Assembly (NCBI GenBank): GCA_963676865.2
Contig: CAXXSS010000001.1
Location: forward strand, 1,302,001-1,366,000
DNA: 64,000 nt
Source: JAAYUD01 sp963676865
Lineage (GTDB): Bacteria; Bacteroidota; Bacteroidia; Bacteroidales; Bacteroidaceae
Direction of reading: 5' to 3'
Both the position numbers and the translations under genes were made by a program. Below are positions 34,069 to 44,328 of this stretch, one piece after another (the stretch's first letter is position 1; every line of letters starts with the position of its first letter). The notes under the pieces are model-generated. The model was not told the DNA's origin. It worked only from the letters and a program-made list of their open reading frames with translations, and did no database searches.

Positions 34069-36261
34069 TTATAATAAACTCCAAGCAACCGTAAGACCCG
34101 CCATAACAATAGCCACCATACTCATTAATTTAATAAGTATATTAAGACTTGGTCCGGACGTGTCTTTAAACGGATCGCCTACTGTATCGCCTACAACTGT
34201 AGCTTTGTGTACTTCGCTACCTTTTCCGCCAAGGTTGCCTTCTTCGACATATTTCTTGGCGTTATCCCAAGCGCCACCCGCATTTGCCATGAAGATAGCC
34301 AAAACAAACCCACTGCTCAATCCACCTATAAGTAAGCCAACGACACCTGTTACTCCAAGAATGACTCCTGTTAGAATCGGGGCAATGATAGCGAGTAACG
34401 ATGGAACGATCATGGCATGTTGCGCACCTTTTGTAGAAATCTGGACACAACGTTCATAATCGGGCTCTGCTTCCCCTGTTAATATACCCTTTATTTCGTG
34501 AAACTGACGACGTACTTCATCCACCATTTTCCCCGCAGCACGACCTACAGCATTCATCGTTAAACCGCAGAAAAGAAATGCCATCATCGAACCGAGGAAT
34601 ATACCGCCTAGCACTTTTGGGTTCATTAGGTTGACATCATAATATCTCATGAAATCTGTAATTGATGCGCTTTTTAAAGGTATAGAGCTGCCTCCCGCAA
34701 AGTTTAGCGTGGTCTGTCCGATGCGCTCTAAGCCCATTCTGATTTCTTCGATATACGATGCCAATAGCGCTAGTCCTGTAAGGGCTGCCGAGCCGATGGC
34801 AAAACCTTTACCCGTCGCAGCTGTTGTGTTTCCTAAAGAATCGAGAGCATCTGTGCGCTTACGAACCTCTTCCCCCAGACCTGACATTTCTGCATTTCCA
34901 CCTGCGTTATCAGCAATCGGTCCATAAGCATCTGTTGCTAATGTGATGCCCAAAGTAGATAGCATGCCGACAGCAGCAATACCGATGCCGTAAAGTCCCA
35001 TGCCTACATTATTGAAATCAAATCCAGAAGCGAACATATAAGAACATATAATGCCAATAATAACAGTTATGACAGGGATACAAGTGGAAATCATGCCAAG
35101 TCCTATTCCACCAATAATAACGGTAGCCGGTCCCGTCTTACCTGCTTCACTGATTCTGCGAGTCGGGGCATATGATTGGGAAGTATAATATTCGGTAGAA
35201 CGTCCTATAATGACTCCGACTATTAAACCTGTTACAACAGAACAACTTATCCAAGCCCAATTATCCAATTGCAGAAGCCAAAGGATAAAGAATGTACCGA
35301 TAATAATAAGAGCTGATGCTAAATTAGTGCCTATAGCCAAAGATTTAAGCAGATTGCTCATACTTGAATCTTCTTTGGTACGAACAGAGTAGATACCCAA
35401 TATGGAAAGGATGATACCTATAGCTGCGATCAGCATTGGTGCAATAACGGCTTTATATTGCATCACAGGGCTCATCGCGAATGCCGAAGCGCCCAATGCG
35501 GCAGTCGAAAGAATCGAACCGCAGTAAGATTCGTATAAATCGGCGCCCATGCCGGCTACGTCACCGACATTATCGCCCACGTTATCGGCAATTGTCGCGG
35601 GGTTTCGGGGATCGTCTTCGGGAATACCTGCTTCTACTTTTCCAACTAGATCAGCACCAACATCTGCGGCTTTAGTATAGATACCTCCACCCACACGAGC
35701 AAACAACGCTTGTGTACTGGCACCCATCCCGAAGGTTAACATTGTAGTGGTGATGAAACAGAGACGCGCAGCAGCTGACATGGAGTCGGGGGCGAAAGCA
35801 TTTAGTATGATAAACCAAAATGAAATGTCTATCAATCCGAGCCCCACAACAACAAGTCCCATGACAGCACCACTTCTGAAAGCGATACGGAGTGCGCCAT
35901 TCAATGACTTCCGTGCGGCATTGGCTGTCCGCGATGAAGCATAAGTGGCAGTGTTCATTCCAAGATAGCCTGCCAATCCCGAGAAGAAACCACCGGTAAG
36001 GAAAGCGAACGGCACCCATGCGTTTTGTACGCCGAAAGCTGCCATCATAGAAAACAATGCACACAAACAAACGAAGACTATTGCTACAATCTTATATTGT
36101 TGCCTTAGGTAAGACATGGCGCCTTTTCGAACGGCACCAGCAATTTTGATCATCTGAGGAGTTCCCTCTTCAGTCTTCTTCATCTGGCAGTGGAACAGCC
36201 AGGCGAAGCCAAGCGCAAGCAGTGCGGCTACAGGGATGAGCCAAAAAATAGGAGTAATCAT
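34069..36261 (-). CDS. hppA: Membrane-bound ion-pumping pyrophosphatase, K+-dependent
   Basis: 730 residues with about 16 membrane helices. Couples PPi hydrolysis to Na+ and/or H+ export. Substrate-binding region: KAADVGADLVGKVE and DDPRNPATIADNVGDNVGD. At the K+-specificity position the sequence is GNTTAATGKG (about residue 476); Ala here marks the K+-dependent class. In helix 6 the ionic glutamate sits in GADLYESY (about residue 237), the arrangement of Na+-pumping rather than plant-type H+-only enzymes (DLFGSYAES). A Bacteroides vulgatus homologue is known to pump both Na+ and H+. Confidence 0.95.
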   Translation of the reverse strand: MITPIFWLIPVAALLALGFAWLFHCQMKKTEEGTPQMIKIAGAVRKGAMSYLRQQYKIVAIVFVCLCALFSMMAAFGVQNAWVPFAFLTGGFFSGLAGYLGMNTATYASSRTANAARKSLNGALRIAFRSGAVMGLVVVGLGLIDISFWFIILNAFAPDSMSAAARLCFITTTMLTFGMGASTQALFARVGGGIYTKAADVGADLVGKVEAGIPEDDPRNPATIADNVGDNVGDVAGMGADLYESYCGSILSTAALGASAFAMSPVMQYKAVIAPMLIAAIGIILSILGIYSVRTKEDSSMSNLLKSLAIGTNLASALIIIGTFFILWLLQLDNWAWISCSVVTGLIVGVIIGRSTEYYTSQSYAPTRRISEAGKTGPATVIIGGIGLGMISTCIPVITVIIGIICSYMFASGFDFNNVGMGLYGIGIAAVGMLSTLGITLATDAYGPIADNAGGNAEMSGLGEEVRKRTDALDSLGNTTAATGKGFAIGSAALTGLALLASYIEEIRMGLERIGQTTLNFAGGSSIPLKSASITDFMRYYDVNLMNPKVLGGIFLGSMMAFLFCGLTMNAVGRAAGKMVDEVRRQFHEIKGILTGEAEPDYERCVQISTKGAQHAMIVPSLLAIIAPILTGVILGVTGVVGLLIGGLSSGFVLAIFMANAGGAWDNAKKYVEEGNLGGKGSEVHKATVVGDTVGDPFKDTSGPSLNILIKLMSMVAIVMAGLTVAWSLL

Positions 36262-36387
36262 AGAATTAAACGTGTTTTTTAGTTATTAAAAGCGGCCCTA
36301 AAATAATAAATAAATAGAACAAATCAAAGGATAATCCTTTAAAAATAATATTGAATCGCTTTTCTATGATTCTGGCGTCATTGATTC

Positions 36388-36708
36388 TTATTCGTAACGT
36401 ACTGCCGTGCCACTTGCAGTGACCATAAGCATACTACCGCTTCCTCCTACAGTTTCATAGTCGAGATCTATACCCACAACGGCATTTGCACCCATTGCTT
36501 CTGCGTGTGCTTGCATTTCACGCAAAGCCGTGTCTTTAGCTTTGCGTAATACTTCTTCGTATGATGAAGAACGACCGCCAACAATATCGCGGATACTTGC
36601 AAATATATCACGGAACACGTTGGCACCAATAATAGTTTCGCCTGTTACAATACCCAAATAGTCTGTGATTTGGTGTCCTTCGAGTGAAGGGGTCGTTGTT
36701 AGTACCAT
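36388..36708 (-). CDS. YbjQ family protein (UPF0145)
   Basis: 106 residues, one YbjQ/heavy-metal-binding-like domain assembling into pentamers in solved homologues. Motifs: TTPSLEGHQITDYLGIVTGE at the N-terminus, FRDIFASIRDIVGGRSSSYE in the middle, and MGANAVVGIDLDYETVG near the end. Function unknown; the metal-binding label is historical. It starts 15 bases after the sufS stop, so it may be read from the suf transcript. Confidence 0.92.
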   Translation of the reverse strand: MVLTTTPSLEGHQITDYLGIVTGETIIGANVFRDIFASIRDIVGGRSSSYEEVLRKAKDTALREMQAHAEAMGANAVVGIDLDYETVGGSGSMLMVTASGTAVRYE

Positions 36709-36723
36709 AATTATAAATTGTTT

Positions 36724-37941
36724 CTAATTAAACATTTTACTTACTCTTTCAATACCGGCAATCAATATATCTACCTCTTCTTTTGTATTATAAAGTCCGA
36801 ATGACGCTCTAACTAATCCTTCTACGCCAAGGCGAATCATCAGTGGTTGCGCACAATGATGACCTGTGCGTACAGCTATGCCAAGCCTATCCAGTAAGGT
36901 TCCCATATCCAAATGATGAATATCTCCTACTAGAAAAGAGATAACCGAACCTTTATCAGCCGCCTCACCATAGATTCTCATGCCCGGTATTTCTTTCATT
37001 CGTTGCATGGCATATTGAGTCAGTTCATGTTCGTAGGCTGCAATATTCTCCATTCCTAGAGCTGATATATAATCGATGGCCTTGGCCAGCCCGTTGGTGC
37101 CTATGTAATCCGGAGTTCCCGCCTCAAACTTGAAAGGCAGTTTCTCGAAAATCGTTTTTTCAAAACTAACGCTTTGTATCATCTCTCCACCGCCTTGATA
37201 AGGAGGAAGTCGGTCTAACCAATTTTCTTTACCGTAAAGCACACCTATTCCCGTCGGTCCATAAACCTTATGCCCGGAGAAAGCAAAAAAATCGGCATCC
37301 ATATCCTGCATATCCACTTTCATGTGCGGAACGGATTGCGCTCCGTCTATTAGGACGGGGATGTTGTGGCTATGGGCAATGGTTATCATTTGTTTTACGG
37401 GATTCACAGTGCCGAGCACATTACTCACTTGCGTTATGCTTACTATTTTTGTTCGTTCGGTAAACAACTTCTCGTATTCGTCAAGCAATAGTTCTCCTTT
37501 GTCGTTTATGGGAATAACCCGTATAGAGATGCCTCTTTTTGCTGCAAGTATTTGCCATGGTACGATATTGCTATGATGTTCCATCGCAGAGATAATCACC
37601 TCATCGCCTTCAGACATAAATTCGTTACCAAAACTATCTACCAAAAGATTTATGGCTTCGGTAGTACCACGGGTAAAAATGATTTCGTCTGTTTTCCTTG
37701 CATTAATGAAAGCTCTGACTTTTTCGCGGGCTTCTTCATGCAGATCGGTAGCTTGTTGCGATAAAAAATGCACCCCTCGGTGAACATTGGCATTTACCGA
37801 ATAATATTCATCTGCAATAGAGTCTACCACCATCCGTGGCTTTTGTGTCGTCGCCGCATTATCAAAATAAACCAAAGGCTTACCATATACCGTTCTTCCA
37901 AGTATAGGAAAATCGTTTCTTATCTTCTTTACATCGTACAT
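36724..37941 (-). CDS. sufS: Cysteine desulfurase SufS
   Basis: 405 residues from ATG 37941 (MYDVKKIRNDFPIL), the family start; an upstream in-frame ATG at 37977 overlaps sufD. PLP enzyme that takes sulfur from cysteine for Fe-S assembly. FDNAATTQKP at the N-terminus, SxxH/K PLP motif FSGHKVYGPTGIG, and the persulfide Cys in RTGHHCAQPL (about residue 361). No SufE or SufU partner is visible in this window. Last of the four suf genes. Confidence 0.96.
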   Translation of the reverse strand: MYDVKKIRNDFPILGRTVYGKPLVYFDNAATTQKPRMVVDSIADEYYSVNANVHRGVHFLSQQATDLHEEAREKVRAFINARKTDEIIFTRGTTEAINLLVDSFGNEFMSEGDEVIISAMEHHSNIVPWQILAAKRGISIRVIPINDKGELLLDEYEKLFTERTKIVSITQVSNVLGTVNPVKQMITIAHSHNIPVLIDGAQSVPHMKVDMQDMDADFFAFSGHKVYGPTGIGVLYGKENWLDRLPPYQGGGEMIQSVSFEKTIFEKLPFKFEAGTPDYIGTNGLAKAIDYISALGMENIAAYEHELTQYAMQRMKEIPGMRIYGEAADKGSVISFLVGDIHHLDMGTLLDRLGIAVRTGHHCAQPLMIRLGVEGLVRASFGLYNTKEEVDILIAGIERVSKMFN

Positions 37942-37949
37942 TTTTCTGT

Positions 37950-39293
37950 TTATTTGCATTTGTGGCAACTGCCGCATCTATTCAGTTCTCCCCGAAAACG
38001 CTTCTCAACCAATAGATGAAGACGGTCTTTCAAAGCATCGAGCCGAATGGTATCAATAACTTCATTAACAAATGCGAACATCAACAACATCCGAGCTTCC
38101 TGCTCACTGATTCCACGAGATCTCATGTAGAACAAAGCTTGTTCATCCAATTGACCCACGGTCGAGCCATGCGAACATTTGACATCATCGGCATAAATTT
38201 CAAGTTGAGGCTGGGTATACATTCTTGCATCTTTGGTAGCACACAAATTGCGATTTGTTTCCAACGAATTTGTCTTCTGTGCTCCAGGGCGAACTAAAAC
38301 CAAACCGGAGAAAGCGCCAACTGCATGATCGTCCAATACGTATTTATATAGCTCATTACTATTGCAACGAGGAGCTACATGATCTATCTTTGTACAGTTG
38401 TCCACGTGTTGCTCTTTATCGGCTATCGCCATTCCACAAAGATTGGTTTCGGCACCTTCACCTTCAAGGGTGACGACGGTTGTATTGCGAGTACGCCCAT
38501 TATAGAGTGTCATGTTATTGAGCAACACGTTGCTCCCTGCCTCTTGCTGCACAAACATATTACTTACACGAGTTGTCTGTTCGCTAGTTTCTTCTATTTC
38601 ATATAAATCCAACTTCGAATGGGTTCCTGCAAATATTTCAACAACCTGAGTAGCCAGAAAATTCACTTTATCCATGGCATGATCGCAAATGAGCATTCTT
38701 GCTTGGGCGTTTTCTTCAAGAATGATAAGTACCCTACGATTGACCATCAGATCGACATCCGAACGCAATAGATTAATAAGTTGTATAGGACGTTCAATAA
38801 TGATGCCTTTCGGGATATAGAGCACTATTCCATCTTGCGCAAAGGTTGTATTGAATGCCGTCACACCGTCTTCTTCCGTTTTAGCAAGTTTGCCATAGTA
38901 TTGTTTCATCAAATCCGGATGACTTATGGCAAGGTCTTTCAAACTTCCGAAGATCACACCGTCGGGCAATGCTATTTTCGGTAGTTTATATTGATAAAAC
39001 ATATCATTGAGAACAAAATAGAGCGAAGTACTCATATTGGGCACATCACATTTAAACACGTCATCAGTCGTAACTGGAATATTGACGCGATTGATATTCA
39101 TGCCATAATCCAGTTCAAAATATTCGGCAATATTGGTACGGCGGTATCTCTCTAGTTTATTCGTGGGGAAGCCTAACTTCTGAAAGTCATCAAAAGCCTT
39201 ATCGCGCAACTCGTTCATTGCCGGAGTGCTTTGTCGGCAAATTTCGGCTTTGTGTTGGACGAATAAGTCGATATATTGTTGTTCTATACCCAT
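37950..39293 (-). CDS. sufD: Fe-S cluster assembly protein SufD
   Basis: 447 residues. Scaffold partner of SufB in the SufBC2D complex. The beta-helix core includes the family motif QKTNSLETNRNLCATKDARMYTQP split around residues 365-390, followed by the conserved CSHGSTVGQLDEQALFYMRSRG. The C-terminus ends in a small Cys cluster, CGSCHKC, not usual in E. coli SufD and possibly metal-binding. It follows sufC by two bases. Confidence 0.95.
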   Translation of the reverse strand: MGIEQQYIDLFVQHKAEICRQSTPAMNELRDKAFDDFQKLGFPTNKLERYRRTNIAEYFELDYGMNINRVNIPVTTDDVFKCDVPNMSTSLYFVLNDMFYQYKLPKIALPDGVIFGSLKDLAISHPDLMKQYYGKLAKTEEDGVTAFNTTFAQDGIVLYIPKGIIIERPIQLINLLRSDVDLMVNRRVLIILEENAQARMLICDHAMDKVNFLATQVVEIFAGTHSKLDLYEIEETSEQTTRVSNMFVQQEAGSNVLLNNMTLYNGRTRNTTVVTLEGEGAETNLCGMAIADKEQHVDNCTKIDHVAPRCNSNELYKYVLDDHAVGAFSGLVLVRPGAQKTNSLETNRNLCATKDARMYTQPQLEIYADDVKCSHGSTVGQLDEQALFYMRSRGISEQEARMLLMFAFVNEVIDTIRLDALKDRLHLLVEKRFRGELNRCGSCHKCK

Positions 39294-39295
39294 GA

Positions 39296-40063
39296 TTATT
39301 CTTCTCCTAATTCTTTCTTAATCCAGTCGTAACCTCTTTCTTCAAGTTCAAGAGCCAGTTCAGGACCGGCAGTTTTTACTATTTTGCCTTTATATAATAC
39401 ATGAACGACATCCGGTTTAATATAATCCAACAGCCGTTGATAGTGTGTAATGACTATACAACTCGTTTCAGAGGTTCTTAGTTTGTTCACTCCTTCGGCT
39501 ACAATACGTAGCGCATCAATGTCAAGTCCGGAGTCTGTTTCGTCAAGAATACTAAGCGCCGGTTCTAACATGGCCATCTGAAATATCTCATTACGCTTCT
39601 TCTCTCCTCCCGAAAAACCTTCGTTTACAGAGCGGTTAGCGAGTTTATTATCCAATTCGACCACAGCCCTTTTCTCACGCATCAGATGAAGAAAATCCGT
39701 AGCGCTGAGTGGCTCTTGTCCGAGATATTTACGTTTTTCATTGAGAGCCGTACGCATAAAGTTCACCATACTGACACCCGGTATTTCTACAGGATATTGA
39801 AAACTGAGAAAGATTCCTTCATGACTCCGTTCTTCCGGTTTAAGGGATAGTAAGTCTTTTCCATTGAAAGTGATGCTTCCTTTAGTCACTTCAAAAGTAG
39901 GATTACCTACCAATACACTGCTCAATGTACTTTTCCCAGACCCATTAGGTCCCATTATGGCGTGTATCTCTCCTTTTTTAATGGTTAGATTGATACCTTT
40001 TAATATTTCCTTATCGCCAATACTGGCATGTAAATCTTTTATATCTAGCATTATATCTGACAT
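39296..40063 (-). CDS. sufC: Fe-S cluster assembly ATPase SufC
   Basis: 255 residues, soluble ABC-type ATPase driving SufBC2D. Walker A GPNGSGKST (about residue 38), Q-loop LSFQYPVEIPG, signature SGGEKKRNE, Walker B with ALSILDETDSGLD, H-loop VITHYQR. Located 23 bases after sufB. Confidence 0.98.
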   Translation of the reverse strand: MSDIMLDIKDLHASIGDKEILKGINLTIKKGEIHAIMGPNGSGKSTLSSVLVGNPTFEVTKGSITFNGKDLLSLKPEERSHEGIFLSFQYPVEIPGVSMVNFMRTALNEKRKYLGQEPLSATDFLHLMREKRAVVELDNKLANRSVNEGFSGGEKKRNEIFQMAMLEPALSILDETDSGLDIDALRIVAEGVNKLRTSETSCIVITHYQRLLDYIKPDVVHVLYKGKIVKTAGPELALELEERGYDWIKKELGEE

Positions 40064-40086
40064 AGCAATTTTATTATTTAATGTGT

Positions 40087-41541
40087 TTAACCTATACTTC
40101 CTTCAAGAGATACGGCCAGTAGCTTTTGCGCTTCAACGGCAAATTCCATCGGTAGCTTATTGAGTACTTCTTTGGCGTATCCATTTACTATTAATCCTAC
40201 AGCATCTTCGGTAGGTATACCTCTTTGGTTGCAATAGAATATCTGATCTTCATTAATCTTGCTGGTTGTCGCTTCGTGTTCTACTACAGCCGTGTTGTTG
40301 TGGATATCCATATACGGAAAAGTGTGGGCACCGCATTTGTCACCCAATAGTAACGAATCACATTGGCTGTAATTTCGAGCGCCGTCGGCACTTTTATTTA
40401 CCTTTACCAGCCCTCGATAAGAATTCTCACTGTGACCGGCACTTATGCCCTTACTTACAATAGTACTTCGTGTATTCTTACCGATATGAGTCATTTTCGT
40501 CCCCGTATCAGCCTGCTGATAATTGTTTGTTACGGCTACTGAGTAAAATTCGGCGGTAGCATTGTCACCGGTCAATATACACGATGGATATTTCCATGTA
40601 ATGGCTGAACCGGTTTCTACTTGTGTCCACGACAATTTACTGTTGACTCCTTTGCAATGACCGCGTTTTGTTACAAAATTGTATACACCGCCTTTACCTT
40701 GAGCATCACCAGGATACCAATTTTGAACAGTACTATATTTCACTTCGGCGTTATTGCCTACTACAATTTCGACAATAGCCGCGTGAAGCTGATTCTCATC
40801 GCGCATAGGCGCTGTACAACCTTCCAGGTAAGAGACATACGATTCGTCCTCAGCAACAATTAGCGTTCTTTCAAACTGTCCGGTATTTCGGGCATTGATA
40901 CGAAAGTAAGTTGATAGTTCCATGGGACAATGTACTCCTTGCGGAATATAGACAAATGAGCCATCAGAGAATACAGCCGAATTGAGCGATGCAAAGAAGT
41001 TATCATGAGGTGAAACAACCGAACCCAGATATTTTCGCACTAAATCCGGATGATTCTTTACGGCCTCACTTATAGAGCAGAAGATGATACCCTTCTCCAT
41101 CAATGTACTTTTGAATGTAGTTTTCACAGAAACAGAGTCCATTACCGCATCAACCGCCATTCCACTCAATTGTCGTTGTTCATGTAGCGGAATACCAAGT
41201 TTATTGAACGTCTTGATCATTTCCGGATCAAGTTCTTTATCTCCATCTTTAACCGCAGCTTTCTTTGTTGGATCGGCATAGTAAGATATTGCTTGATAAT
41301 CTATTTCCGGTATACGGAGGTGAGCCCAATGCGGCATCTTTTGATTAATCCAATAGCGGTAAGCATCCAATCGAAAGGCAAGCAACCATTCCGGTTCTTC
41401 CTTTTTAGCAGATATCAGCCGAATAGTATCTTCGTTTAGTCCGCGTTGAATCACCTCCGTATCAACGTCGGTCGTAAAACCATACTTATACTTTTCTTCT
41501 GCTATCTGTTTTACTAGTTTATTTTGGTCGTTATCTTGCAT
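40087..41541 (-). CDS. sufB: Fe-S cluster assembly protein SufB
   Basis: 484 residues. Main scaffold of the SUF system. Contains the SufB-specific SYLEGCTAPMRDENQLHAA region, the QGVHCPMELSTYFRIN stretch, and the essential Cys in LLLGDKCGAHTFPYMD close to residue 425, with HEATTSKINEDQIFY following. First gene of the operon, with its promoter directly upstream. Confidence 0.97.
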   Translation of the reverse strand: MQDNDQNKLVKQIAEEKYKYGFTTDVDTEVIQRGLNEDTIRLISAKKEEPEWLLAFRLDAYRYWINQKMPHWAHLRIPEIDYQAISYYADPTKKAAVKDGDKELDPEMIKTFNKLGIPLHEQRQLSGMAVDAVMDSVSVKTTFKSTLMEKGIIFCSISEAVKNHPDLVRKYLGSVVSPHDNFFASLNSAVFSDGSFVYIPQGVHCPMELSTYFRINARNTGQFERTLIVAEDESYVSYLEGCTAPMRDENQLHAAIVEIVVGNNAEVKYSTVQNWYPGDAQGKGGVYNFVTKRGHCKGVNSKLSWTQVETGSAITWKYPSCILTGDNATAEFYSVAVTNNYQQADTGTKMTHIGKNTRSTIVSKGISAGHSENSYRGLVKVNKSADGARNYSQCDSLLLGDKCGAHTFPYMDIHNNTAVVEHEATTSKINEDQIFYCNQRGIPTEDAVGLIVNGYAKEVLNKLPMEFAVEAQKLLAVSLEGSIG

Positions 41542-41580
41542 TATATTTTTAGAAAAAGTTCAATAGAACATATTACGTAG

Positions 41581-41611
41581 CAAAGATAACACAAGCCTAA
41601 GACAATAGAAA
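41581..41611 (-). promoter_or_regulatory. suf operon promoter
   Basis: Minus strand TTTC (41608-41611), 19-base spacer, TATCTTTG (41581-41588); one mismatch in the -33 element. About 40 bases before the sufB ATG. I see no obvious inverted-repeat operator around it. Confidence 0.6.
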
Positions 41612-41677
41612 ATAAATTCATTTATTTTTATTGTTACAACCATGTTTGTTTAGCCAAAAACATCAGGCAAAAAAGAA

Positions 41678-41723
41678 GGGAGCAATATAAAATAGAGGGT
41701 TCAGCCTCAACTATATTGCTCCC
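41678..41723 (-). terminator. Terminator of the outer-membrane receptor gene
   Basis: Arms GGGAGCAATATA and TATATTGCTCCC (12 bp, perfect) enclose a 22-base loop that itself contains GAGG/CCTC. On the minus strand the hairpin is followed by TTCTTTTTT, as expected for the gene ending at 41752. Confidence 0.88.
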
Positions 41724-41751
41724 GATCGTGTTTACTAAATTTAATAACCTT

Positions 41752-44328
41752 TCAATTCGATTCACTACTAGCGTTACCGCTCTTTCCTCCCTTTACATCA
41801 TCATTACTAATAGAATGTTCTGTCTTCTTTACAGCTGCTTTCAAGCTACCTATACGATAACTTATTCCAATACCGTAATAACCCTGAGGAGTTCTAGAAG
41901 ACGTCCTATTTATAAAATTGGTAGCAGATGTAGTACTGTTGTAAGTATAATGTTTTTCAAATATGTTCGAAGCGAAAGCAGAGATCGTTAATCTATCTTC
42001 TTTCATGAAACTACGATTTAATCTAAATGAATAGAATCGATATCCGCTACTTTTTCCTTGCAGCATATAGCTAGGAGTACTACCCCCAAAGTTCACTCCA
42101 AGCCGAATTTTAAAAGGCATAGTATATTGAATACCTGACCATAAGTCGGCCGTCCACCCATAGTTCTTCAATCCTTGTGCCGGACTTGTTATATGCGAAT
42201 AGTACCCACTATAATTCATATATACTTGAAACGTTGATGTAGGATTCCAGTTCATATAACCGCTTAATCCTGTATTACGGCTATGTCCGATATTCTCATA
42301 AGTCGTATACATGGCTCCCGAAGAAGCATAGTGCTTATTATCATCAAACCATTCACCATCCTTGCCAATAAGCCGACTGACACTTTCGATGCCATTGTTA
42401 TTAAATGCATGGGAGAAATTAATATTTAAATTAAATTTCGGAGAAAACGAACTGTAATTCAAATTGAACGTATGCGATTTCTCGCTTTTTAAATCCGAAT
42501 TACCTTGGCTGATGCTCATCGGAATGCGGTTATCGAAATAAGGATTCAGATTTTCAATACTGGGACGCATAATTCGCATATTATACTCAAATTTGAGGTT
42601 CTTGGTTTCGCCTAATTTAAAACTTGCAGTTACCGACGGGACTAAATCGCCATAATGAGTTCTGAAATTAGCATCCGAAGATATGGCTCCCGAAATATAT
42701 TTCACCCTTTGATTAGTGAACTCATAGCGCAAACCAGGCATCAGCGAAACAGACTTATATTTGAGCGTATAGCTCAGATAGGCTGCAAAAATATCATTCA
42801 AGTGTTTGTAATGACTACTTCGATCATTCTGAAATACATAAGATTCGTTATTTCCATCGGCTTGATAAATTTTATCATTACTAGAATTGTTTCGCAAAAT
42901 ATATTTCACGCCTGCGTCTAATTTATGATATTCACTTATAGGAGTTGTATAATCGGCCTGAAAAGTATGCTCTGCCGTACTATTTCTATCATTAGAATAA
43001 GTATTGTTTAAGAAAAAGTTCTTAATAATATCCGTACCGGTATTATCTATTATATTATCATAACGAAGATAAGAATCATTCTTCATCGGCTGAGTATTCA
43101 ATTTGTATGATAACGTAAATATGCGGTCCTTATTTCTTCTGGAAGTACGTTGATAGTCAACACTTCCTTCGATATAATTCCATGAGTTAGATCCCTTTCC
43201 TGCACTTCCATATTGATAAGCCAATTGATCGCGAGCTGAATTCCACATCCGGTCCATGCTATTGTTATAATTCCGACTCGAGCTGCCGTACGTGGTAAAA
43301 GAAGTAGAAAACAACTGCAAAGAATCCACCTCATAACTCGCTTCAAGTGTTCCGAATTGAAAATTATCGTGCCCCGTTGATTGACCATCTGAATCCAAGA
43401 ATTTCTGAGTACTCGAGTCATAATTCTCTCTATGGCTTTCGTTAGTTGATTCCGGTTTATTATAATGATTCAAACCATAATTCATGCTCATTGTAAGTTT
43501 ACCTGTTTTGGTGATGGCATAAATATTTGTACCCTCGCTGCGATTGTTTACCCGCCCATTAATATTGACACTGTAACCTTCCATGCCGCCTTGAGTAGTC
43601 ACAATATTCAAAATTCCGGCCGTTCCTTCAGCATCATATTTTGCACCAGGCGAAGTAATGACTTCTATCTTTTTGATAGCTGAGGCAGGCATACTTTTAA
43701 GAACATCTTTAGGGTTGTTACTCATCATAGTGTTGGGTTTGCCGTTTACATAAATTTTAAAACTGCTGCTACCATTCACTTTGATATTGTCATCTCCATC
43801 CACTGTTACGAGTGGCACTTTGCGAAGCATTTCTATTACAGAGTTTGTTTTTGAATCAGGATCCGATTCTATATCATACGATAGTTTATCGACCTCCATC
43901 TTTACCAAAGGTTTCTTAGCTACAACCTCCACTCCTTTCAGTGCCGTAGCCTCTTCCTTCAAATAAATTTTTCCCAAATCAAAAGATTTTGAGACAGTTC
44001 CTACCTGAAAGTCATGTTTCACGGTCTTTTTACCAATCGAAGAAATCACGAGTACATAGTTTCCCTTGGAAGCTGGCATCTCTATCTTGAAATTTCCGTT
44101 ATTATCACTGACTGCCATTTTGATTGCTTTCTCCATAACATCACCTTTCTGCACGATTCTCATCGTAGCGTAAGGTTCCGTTGTTTTTGTCAGCGAATCG
44201 AGCAATACTCCCTTTATAAACACTTTACTTGAGCCGGTTTCGCTATTTTGGGTAGCCTGTTGGGCATTCATTGTTATCGTCAGAAAAAATAGAGGCAAGA
44301 ACAATACAAAGAACGATTGTTTTCTCAT
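41752..44328 (-). CDS. Outer-membrane beta-barrel receptor with carboxypeptidase-regulatory-like domain (TonB-dependent-like)
   Basis: 858 residues. Signal peptide (1-22, ending MNAQ). About 35-130: carboxypeptidase D regulatory-like Ig fold. About 135-240: plug-like domain with EVVAKKPLVKMEVDKLSYDI, VPLVTVDGDDNIKVNGSS and IEVITSPGAKYDAEGTAGILNI. The rest is a large beta-barrel (OMP_b-brl_3 type), with repeated Tyr/Asn-rich strands; the final strand is in YYGIGISYRIG, followed by an unusual hydrophilic tail of about 30 residues. No SusD-like partner lies next to it. The ligand cannot be inferred. A terminator follows at 41678-41723. Confidence 0.9.
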   Translation of the reverse strand: MRKQSFFVLFLPLFFLTITMNAQQATQNSETGSSKVFIKGVLLDSLTKTTEPYATMRIVQKGDVMEKAIKMAVSDNNGNFKIEMPASKGNYVLVISSIGKKTVKHDFQVGTVSKSFDLGKIYLKEEATALKGVEVVAKKPLVKMEVDKLSYDIESDPDSKTNSVIEMLRKVPLVTVDGDDNIKVNGSSSFKIYVNGKPNTMMSNNPKDVLKSMPASAIKKIEVITSPGAKYDAEGTAGILNIVTTQGGMEGYSVNINGRVNNRSEGTNIYAITKTGKLTMSMNYGLNHYNKPESTNESHRENYDSSTQKFLDSDGQSTGHDNFQFGTLEASYEVDSLQLFSTSFTTYGSSSRNYNNSMDRMWNSARDQLAYQYGSAGKGSNSWNYIEGSVDYQRTSRRNKDRIFTLSYKLNTQPMKNDSYLRYDNIIDNTGTDIIKNFFLNNTYSNDRNSTAEHTFQADYTTPISEYHKLDAGVKYILRNNSSNDKIYQADGNNESYVFQNDRSSHYKHLNDIFAAYLSYTLKYKSVSLMPGLRYEFTNQRVKYISGAISSDANFRTHYGDLVPSVTASFKLGETKNLKFEYNMRIMRPSIENLNPYFDNRIPMSISQGNSDLKSEKSHTFNLNYSSFSPKFNLNINFSHAFNNNGIESVSRLIGKDGEWFDDNKHYASSGAMYTTYENIGHSRNTGLSGYMNWNPTSTFQVYMNYSGYYSHITSPAQGLKNYGWTADLWSGIQYTMPFKIRLGVNFGGSTPSYMLQGKSSGYRFYSFRLNRSFMKEDRLTISAFASNIFEKHYTYNSTTSATNFINRTSSRTPQGYYGIGISYRIGSLKAAVKKTEHSISNDDVKGGKSGNASSESN

